From: Paenibacillus planticolens
GTDB taxonomy: Bacteria; Bacillota; Bacilli; Paenibacillales; NBRC-103111
Assembly: GCF_013141725.1 (NCBI RefSeq)
Contig: NZ_WHNZ01000007.1
Location: 186,001-250,000, forward strand
Reading direction: 5' to 3'
Length of the DNA stretch: 64,000 bases
Below the pieces are notes generated by a model. The model did not search any database. It had not been told where the DNA came from and was given only the letters and a program-made list of their open reading frames with translations. A program made the position numbers and the translations under genes. Shown one piece after another: positions 57,878 to 64,000 of the stretch; positions within the stretch are counted from its first letter, which is position 1, and the number at the start of each line of letters is the position of its first letter.

Positions 57878-60466
57878 TTAATTTTCCGAAAGCCAGCTGT
57901 CAAGAATCATTCTTGCTACTGCCGCAAGGACTTGAATATCGATTTTGCCGCTATTAAAGATATCCGCTGCTTCGATTTCACTCCAGTTGGCATCTGTTGA
58001 CTTCGTTCCATAATGCTTGGCAATGATTGATAGATCACTGATGGTGACATTTGTTTGACCAGGAACTAGAGTAACCATCTTCGTCTGGAACGATTGCAGT
58101 GCCGTATTCACATCTGTTATCGCCGTATTCACTTCCGTCTGCGTTGCCGCCGAACTGTTAAATACTGTGTTAGCGCTCGTTATAGCCGCCTGCAATGCCG
58201 CTCTCGCAACTGCCGGATATTGACCTATTTTGTTGCCTTCGGTCACTGCATCATACTTGCTTTGCGCAGCTGTAATCGCTTTGCTCAATTCTGATTTGTC
58301 TACAGTCCCAGGATCAGTGTGTACCGAATTATTAAACGTTGTCAACGCCGCATTTAACGCACTCAACGCATCCGCGACTTCCGATTGCGTTGATGCTGCG
58401 TTATCGTGTACCGCTTTGGCGTTGTTAATGGCTGTCTGTAATATCGCTTTCGATCCATTCGGATACTGGCCGATATTGTTTCCTTCCGTCGCTGCATCAT
58501 GTTTACTCTGAGCAGTAATAATCGCTGCGTTCAATTCCGCTTTATTCACATCTTTAATTTGAATGCTGAGAGATACTCCGGTTACTGGCGTACCCGAACC
58601 CGCGAGGGAAACGTTAAAGTCCGATAACGATACGGTCGTTTCCCCTGCTGCAACCCCCGCCTTGATTTTGGCGCGTACGGTTAACAGATTGCCAATCGTA
58701 CTTATCGCATTGTCATTTCCCTTACTGGCCATAATGATACGAATCTGGCCTTTATCGGCCTTCATCCCGGTCCCCAACACGTTGAAATGACTTCTTAGTG
58801 AGCTCAGGGCACTGTCAGCCAAGGAGATAGAACCGTTGCTGTTGATTACTGTGTCGAACTCCAACAAGTTCGGATCATAATTCAGAATGACATCGAGTGT
58901 CGTGAAGCTTGTGAGCAAGCTGCTCAGGCCAATCGTTAAATCGAATGGTTGTTGTTGATTGACAGCCTTCGGACCGGTTAATGCAGCTGCGGTTACATTT
59001 TCAATTTTCGGAGTAGAAAAAGGTATCGTGCTGCCGTTCAAAGTAAAATTCGTAAATTCAGCAGTTTTAACAGGAATAGCAGAATTGAATTTTCTTGTAA
59101 ATATGCCTACTTTGGGATTCGTTAACGTAATGTCGAATGTATCGGCAACCTGAGTCCAATTAGTACCGTCGCTGCTATAGTAGCCCTTGTAAATTGTTCC
59201 GGATTTTTCAATTTTCAAGAAGATATCCGCAGGAGCCACTAGGTCATTGTAGTTTTTATCCGTTTGAGCGGCATTTTTTATTTGAGAAAATCTGAGCTGT
59301 TTGGAAGCACCCGGGTTAGCACCGTTAGCTTGACGTCCCAATGTAATCGCATTGCCATCATCCTGATAGACGATCAATCCAGCCCATTCAAACCCATTGG
59401 ATGCATCAAACTTGAGCTTGGTGGAAATGGTGAAGTCGCTAGTACCGGGATTTCTCAGCAAAATATTACTCGGTTTAGATCCGCCCCAGCTTCCCTCGCT
59501 TGTCATCAATCTCATTGCGTCCGGACTGCTTTCTGCGAACCAATTGCTGCTGATTTCTCTTATCCAAGACCAGCCGTCGCTCAAGTTTTTCCCCGGACGC
59601 GGACCTGGATCCGGGTATTGCCCGTTATAACTATATACTCTGACATAATCTACAAGCATTTGTTTTGGTTTCGTCCAATCCGTCGTCGCGTCAGGATTGC
59701 CCGGCCAATCGCCTCCGACCGCCAAATTCAATTGAAGATAGAACAACTGATCGAATGGAGCGGGGAAAGGGTAATCCGACGGTTTACTGTTGTCTTTGCT
59801 GAACCAATCATTTTTAGTTAAATAAAGAATGTCGTCAACATACCATTTGATTTCCCCTGGGGACCATTCCATTTTGAATGTATGGAAATCATCTGAGAAT
59901 TTCTGATTATTGGGGAGAGTATAATTTCCTCCCGTATGTGTCCACGGATTACCGTAATGGATTGTACCGTATACCGTGCCCGGATCATGTCCGAGCAACT
60001 CCATGATGTCGATTTCACCACCAACCGGCCATCCACCGTAAACATTTTGATTGGTTGGCATCATCCAAATCGCAGGCCACATTCCTTTGCCTTCCGGTAA
60101 TTTAGCCCGTACTTCGTATCGGCCATATGTCCAATCGCCTTTCGATTTTGTCTCCAGTTTGCCGGAAGTATATTGGCTGCCTTGATAGCTTTCCTTGTGT
60201 GCTTCAATAATTAAATTCCCATTCTCGACACGGACATTCTCGGGGCGATTCGTATAATTCTGCAGCTCGTGATTGCCATAACCGCCGCCGCCTGTGGTGT
60301 AGTTCCACTTGGATTCATCTAACTTAGAATTGTTAAACTCATCATTCCATACTAACGTCCATTGAGAGTCATTTGTGGCTGCTGCAGCATATCTCGGTGA
60401 TAACGACGCTGCCAACGCAAATAGTACAATAACTAGAAAAGATGTGATTACTTTTTTGAATGTCAA
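57878..60466 (-). CDS. Secreted GH16 beta-1,3-glucanase with cohesin and dockerin-like modules
   Basis: An 862-residue exported enzyme. Signal peptide about 1-30; GH16 domain 33-280 with the catalytic E151-I-D153-I-M-E156; a DUF1349/GH43-C2-type lectin-like domain 297-478; a cohesin-like domain 490-638; two FIVAR-like helical repeats (640-715, 722-800); and a dockerin-like C-terminus 803-857 whose calcium loops lack the usual DxNxDG residues (TISDLSIIAKHYG and IFNSGKIDIQVLA). GH16 with this motif cleaves laminarin or lichenan. It lies downstream of the GH55 gene on the same strand, 85 bases away, and may share its transcript. Confidence 0.88.
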   Translation of the reverse strand: MTFKKVITSFLVIVLFALAASLSPRYAAAATNDSQWTLVWNDEFNNSKLDESKWNYTTGGGGYGNHELQNYTNRPENVRVENGNLIIEAHKESYQGSQYTSGKLETKSKGDWTYGRYEVRAKLPEGKGMWPAIWMMPTNQNVYGGWPVGGEIDIMELLGHDPGTVYGTIHYGNPWTHTGGNYTLPNNQKFSDDFHTFKMEWSPGEIKWYVDDILYLTKNDWFSKDNSKPSDYPFPAPFDQLFYLQLNLAVGGDWPGNPDATTDWTKPKQMLVDYVRVYSYNGQYPDPGPRPGKNLSDGWSWIREISSNWFAESSPDAMRLMTSEGSWGGSKPSNILLRNPGTSDFTISTKLKFDASNGFEWAGLIVYQDDGNAITLGRQANGANPGASKQLRFSQIKNAAQTDKNYNDLVAPADIFLKIEKSGTIYKGYYSSDGTNWTQVADTFDITLTNPKVGIFTRKFNSAIPVKTAEFTNFTLNGSTIPFSTPKIENVTAAALTGPKAVNQQQPFDLTIGLSSLLTSFTTLDVILNYDPNLLEFDTVINSNGSISLADSALSSLRSHFNVLGTGMKADKGQIRIIMASKGNDNAISTIGNLLTVRAKIKAGVAAGETTVSLSDFNVSLAGSGTPVTGVSLSIQIKDVNKAELNAAIITAQSKHDAATEGNNIGQYPNGSKAILQTAINNAKAVHDNAASTQSEVADALSALNAALTTFNNSVHTDPGTVDKSELSKAITAAQSKYDAVTEGNKIGQYPAVARAALQAAITSANTVFNSSAATQTEVNTAITDVNTALQSFQTKMVTLVPGQTNVTISDLSIIAKHYGTKSTDANWSEIEAADIFNSGKIDIQVLAAVARMILDSWLSEN

Positions 60467-60511
60467 GGTTTCACACTCCCAGACTCGTTCTTATCTAATG
60501 CCATATAAATC

Positions 60512-60542
60512 AAGGAGGACGACAGTTGCGCCATCCTCCCCC
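60512..60542 (-). terminator. Hairpin between GH55 and GH16 genes
   Basis: GGAGGA and TCCTCC arms around a 14-base loop, followed on the minus strand by TTGATTTAT. It may attenuate rather than fully end the transcript, since GH16 follows directly. Confidence 0.5.
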
Positions 60543-60551
60543 ATCTTGAAA

Positions 60552-63500
60552 TTAATTATCTAAAAGCCAGTTGTCGAGAACCATTCTTGCTACTGCCGCA
60601 AGGACTTGAATATCGATACTGCCGCTATTAAAGATATCCGCTGCTTCAATTTCACTCCAATTAGCATCTGATGATTTCGTTCCATAATACTTGGCGATGA
60701 TGGATAGATCATTGATGGTGACACTTGTTTGACCCGGCACGAGAGTAACCATCTTCGTCTGGAACGTTTGCAGTGCCGTATTCACATCTGTTATCGCCGT
60801 ATTCACTTCCGTCTGCGTTGCCGCCGAACTGTTAAATACTGTGTTAGCGCTCGTTATAGCCGCCTGTAATGCCGCTCTCGCAGTCGCCGGATATTGACCT
60901 ATTTTGTTGCCTTCGGTCACTGCATCATACTTGCTTTGCGCAGCTGTAATCGCTTTGCTCAGTGCTGATTTGTCTACATTTCCAGGATCGGTGTGTACCG
61001 AGTTATTGAACGTTGTCAACGCCGCATTTAGAGCACTCAACGCATCCGCGACTTCCGATTGGGTTGATGCTGCGTTATCGCGTACCGCTTTGGCGTTGTT
61101 AATAGCTGTCTGTAATATCGCTTTCGATCCGTTCGGATATTGGCCGATATTGTTTCCTTCCGTCGCTGCATCATGTTTGCTCTGAGCAGTAATAATCGCA
61201 GCGATCAATTCCGCTTTATCCACATCTTTAATTTGAATGCTGAAAGATACTCCGGTTACTGGCGTATCTGAACCTGTAAGGGAAACGTTAAAGCCCGATA
61301 ACGACACCGTCGTTTCTCCTGCTGCAACCCCCGCCTTGATTTTGGCGCGTACGGTTAACAGATTGCCAATCGTACTAATCGCATTGTCATTACCCTCGCT
61401 GGCCATAATGATACGAATCTGGCCTTTATCGGCCTTCATCCCGGTCCCCAACACGTTGAAATGACTTCTAAGTGAGCTCAGGGCACTGTCAGCCAAGGAG
61501 AGAGAACCGTTGCTGTTGGTTACTGTGTCGAACTCCAGCAAGTTCGGATCATAATTCAGAATAACATCGAGTGTTGTGAAGCTTGAGAGCAAGCTGCTCA
61601 CGCCAACCGTCAAATCGAATGGCTGCTGTTGATAGACAGCATTCGGACCGGTCAATGTAGCTGCAGTTACATTTTCAACTTGTCCGCTGATGGTAATCTT
61701 CGCTTCTCCTTTGACACCTGAGCTGTCATGAGCTGTCGCAATGACTTTCACCACGCCATCCTTAACAGCGGTTAACAATCCTCCGCTACTAATCGTCGCC
61801 TTATCCGTTGCCGTTCCATCCTCATTGACGACGGACCAAGTGAACGTTTTATCAATGGCATTCGCAGGCAGTACTTCTGCAGACATCTGCAGTGTGCCGC
61901 CTTTCGTCGCGATCGCTGATGCTCCGCCCGCTCCGGATACAGAGATTGAAGAAACAACTCCAAGTTGGCCAGTGATGTCAATCGTAGCGCTTCCGGTTTG
62001 TCCAGATCCGTCAATGGCAGTCGCGATGACTTTTACCTGACCATTCTTAACAGCGGCAATCACGCCTGCAGTACTGATGGTCGCCTTATCGGTAGCCGTT
62101 CCATCCGTGTTCATAATGGACCAGATGACTGATTTGTTATCCGCATTAGCAGGCAATACATCTGCCGTCATTTGCAATGTGCCATTCAAAGCTGTAATTG
62201 CCGTTGCTCCACCAGCTCCCGTAACAGCAATAGAACTAACTGGATTCCAGTAGGGGATAACGCTGCCGTTCAAAGTGAAATTCGTAAATTCTGCCGTTTT
62301 TGGAGCGATAGCTGTATTGAGCTTCCTTGTAAAAATACCGACTTTGTTATTTGTCAACGATAAGTCGAACGTATCGGCTACCTGCGTCCAAGTGGCTCCG
62401 TCGCTGCTATAATATCCTTTGTAAATTGTACCTGTTTTTTCAATTTTCAAATAAATATCCGCAGGATACACGCGGTCGTCGTAGTTTTTATCCGTTTGCG
62501 CGCCGCCTTTGACCTGAGAGAACCTGATCTGATTGACGCCAGGGGTACCGTTTGCCTGCCTTCCCAATGTGATCGCATTGCCATCATCCTGATAGACAAT
62601 CAATCCAGCCCATTCAAAACCATTCTTCGCATCAAAATTCAACTTCGTGGAGATTGTCAGGTCGCCTGTGACGGGACCTCTTAGAAGGATATTACTAGGT
62701 TTAGAGCCGCCCCAGCTTCCTTCAATCGTCGTTAATCTCATACCGTTAGCATTATTGGGAACTGTCGCCCATTCTGCTTGGCTTTCCCTCACCCATGACC
62801 ATCCACTGGCTAATAAAACGGACTGACCTATGAAGGTGATGGTTTTCTCTCCTTTTACGCCGGAATCGTCGTTAGCTGACGCGATCACTTTCACGGTTCC
62901 ATCTTTAAGAGCAGTTAACAAGCCTCCGGCACTAATTTTAGCCTTATCTGTCGTTGTTCCGTCCGCATTCACAACGGACCAAGTAACCGATGTAACGTCT
63001 GCATTCGCTGGCGCTACTGACGCAGATAGTTGCAAAGTGCCGCTTTTCATTGTAATCGTTGATACGTCGCCAGAAGAAGATACGGAGATAGCGGAAACTT
63101 TCGTAAATTGATTGCTAATGGTGATCGTTGCTTCACCTTTCACTGCTGTACCGTCTTTAGCTGTCGCGACAACTTTCACCGTGCCGTCATCATAAGCGGT
63201 TATCAATCCTGATGAATCAATTGTAGCCTTGTTCGTTGCCTTACCGTCCGTGCCTACGACCGACCAAGTGACATTCTTATTCTCCGCATTCGCGGGCGTT
63301 ACCGCAGCAGACATTTGCAGAGTGCCGCCTTTTGTTGTAATCGTCGTTGCGTTGTTAGCTCCTGTTACTACAATACCCGTCACGGGTACGTTCGGACCGG
63401 ATGCTACTGTAATAACAGCTTTAGCCTTCAACAGACTGCCGGCAATTGTTCCATTAACAGTGAACACTCCTGCAGAAGCATATTTGGAAGGATCGATGCT

Positions 63501-64000
63501 ATCCCATGCAACAGGTACCATTCTCGTACTTTGATCGTTGTACACTTGGGCAACCAGTGCAGGTAACACAGGTGCTTTCTGAGCAATCGTGTTTATTTCT
63601 ACATCTTTAATGCTTTGAATTGTTCTTGGTACGTAATCTGTCAATCTCTGATTTTGTCCTCCTACGATTACGGCACCACCCATGTTATTCACAATATGAG
63701 TGATCTCGCTTCCAGCCATACCGCTTAAGAAAACAGTCGTCGCATGGTGGACCTTAACCCCTGGCTTATCCGGAACTTCTATTGCGCTCTCAAGTTTCAC
63801 AGGTGCATCTCGGAAGAAGGAATATACTCCTAATCCGTAAGCTTCATGTTGATTCACCGAGTCCGCTACTTTGTAACCAGCATAACCATTAACAGTCCCG
63901 AAATTGCTCATCCAGCTTTGTTGATCCGGAACGTCGTATGGAATTTCACATTGATAAAAATACATCTTGCCGCGTTCACCATTCCAAAGCGTCTGATACT
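60552..64000 (-). CDS. GH55-type beta-1,3-glucanase, C-terminal part (runs off window)
   Basis: The frame is open to the window edge (12 codons upstream of the first methionine), so at least 1149 residues are seen. The first ~135 (MYFYQCEIPYDVPDQQSWMS, YKVADSVNQHEAYGLGVYSF, then ITHIVNNMGG) match the end of GH55 exo-beta-1,3-glucanases. Next come an Ig-like domain, two Big_2 domains, a DUF1349-type domain, two more Big_2 domains, a cohesin-like domain, two FIVAR-like repeats, and the same dockerin-like end as the GH16 protein. It cleaves laminarin from chain ends if the family holds, complementing the endo-acting GH16. The N-terminus is missing. Confidence 0.8.
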   Translation of the reverse strand, partial: YQTLWNGERGKMYFYQCEIPYDVPDQQSWMSNFGTVNGYAGYKVADSVNQHEAYGLGVYSFFRDAPVKLESAIEVPDKPGVKVHHATTVFLSGMAGSEITHIVNNMGGAVIVGGQNQRLTDYVPRTIQSIKDVEINTIAQKAPVLPALVAQVYNDQSTRMVPVAWDSIDPSKYASAGVFTVNGTIAGSLLKAKAVITVASGPNVPVTGIVVTGANNATTITTKGGTLQMSAAVTPANAENKNVTWSVVGTDGKATNKATIDSSGLITAYDDGTVKVVATAKDGTAVKGEATITISNQFTKVSAISVSSSGDVSTITMKSGTLQLSASVAPANADVTSVTWSVVNADGTTTDKAKISAGGLLTALKDGTVKVIASANDDSGVKGEKTITFIGQSVLLASGWSWVRESQAEWATVPNNANGMRLTTIEGSWGGSKPSNILLRGPVTGDLTISTKLNFDAKNGFEWAGLIVYQDDGNAITLGRQANGTPGVNQIRFSQVKGGAQTDKNYDDRVYPADIYLKIEKTGTIYKGYYSSDGATWTQVADTFDLSLTNNKVGIFTRKLNTAIAPKTAEFTNFTLNGSVIPYWNPVSSIAVTGAGGATAITALNGTLQMTADVLPANADNKSVIWSIMNTDGTATDKATISTAGVIAAVKNGQVKVIATAIDGSGQTGSATIDITGQLGVVSSISVSGAGGASAIATKGGTLQMSAEVLPANAIDKTFTWSVVNEDGTATDKATISSGGLLTAVKDGVVKVIATAHDSSGVKGEAKITISGQVENVTAATLTGPNAVYQQQPFDLTVGVSSLLSSFTTLDVILNYDPNLLEFDTVTNSNGSLSLADSALSSLRSHFNVLGTGMKADKGQIRIIMASEGNDNAISTIGNLLTVRAKIKAGVAAGETTVSLSGFNVSLTGSDTPVTGVSFSIQIKDVDKAELIAAIITAQSKHDAATEGNNIGQYPNGSKAILQTAINNAKAVRDNAASTQSEVADALSALNAALTTFNNSVHTDPGNVDKSALSKAITAAQSKYDAVTEGNKIGQYPATARAALQAAITSANTVFNSSAATQTEVNTAITDVNTALQTFQTKMVTLVPGQTSVTINDLSIIAKYYGTKSSDANWSEIEAADIFNSGSIDIQVLAAVARMVLDNWLLDN

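Overview
The window looks like chromosomal DNA from a spore-forming, low-to-mid GC Bacillota, most probably Paenibacillus or a close relative. The reasons are strong AGGAGG-type ribosome binding sites, a three-gene GerA-type spore germination operon, four YjcZ-like sporulation microproteins, many regulator-transporter pairs, and large secreted glycoside hydrolases carrying cohesin, FIVAR-like and dockerin modules. I saw no rRNA, tRNA, CRISPR array or intact insertion sequence. Genus assignment is an inference from gene content only.

Layout. 0-9.9 kb: an epoxide hydrolase diverging from an AraC-like regulator, then small genes (SRPBCC, RCC1-repeat protein, methyltransferase, two GNAT acetyltransferases, small membrane proteins, an APH-type kinase) and a frameshifted ECF sigma factor with its DUF4179 anti-sigma partner. 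10-21.7 kb: a secreted SH3-like/BsuPI protein, a luciferase-like monooxygenase, an SDR gene broken by a stop codon, a CynX-type transporter with its XRE-cupin regulator, several hypothetical genes, a DUF4272 protein and an M24 peptidase. 22.1-31.1 kb: a glucosaminide (chitosan oligomer) utilisation locus, with ROK regulator, binding protein, two ABC permeases and a secreted GH2 exo-beta-D-glucosaminidase-like enzyme. 31.5-36.4 kb: regulators (GyrI-like, WYL, AraC), an SDR and a hydrolase. 36.4-40.4 kb: the germination operon (A-C-B order). 40.5-51.5 kb: two transporter-regulator sets, a GMC oxidoreductase with a membrane partner, an enolase-superfamily enzyme, two DUF2935 genes (one broken), an SdpR/SdpI pair and a TetR/isochorismatase/MFS set. 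51.6-55 kb: a tandem array of four microprotein genes followed by a solitary YcaO-type cyclodehydratase. 55.1-57.7 kb: a dispersed repeat, a bicupin oxalate decarboxylase and small genes. 57.8-64 kb: two adjacent beta-1,3-glucan-degrading enzymes (GH16 and the C-terminal part of a GH55) with nearly identical C-terminal modules.

How the genes fit together. The GH2 locus and the GH16/GH55 pair form two polysaccharide-scavenging systems. All three enzymes carry both a cohesin-like and a dockerin or dockerin-like module on one chain, which suggests assembly without a separate scaffoldin. The sporulation-linked parts are the germination operon and the microprotein array, where each unit has its own sigmaK-like -10 element and terminator.

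Structure beyond genes. A repeat of about 300 bp with terminal inverted repeats occurs four times, always in the same orientation. Short dyad elements recur at gene 3' ends. At least seven genes are broken or reduced to fragments: ECF sigma, RidA, DUF2785, SDR, an unknown protein near 18.3 kb, a ROK remnant, and DUF2935. Single-base or single-codon lesions could be real decay or assembly errors. The large deletions are more likely real.
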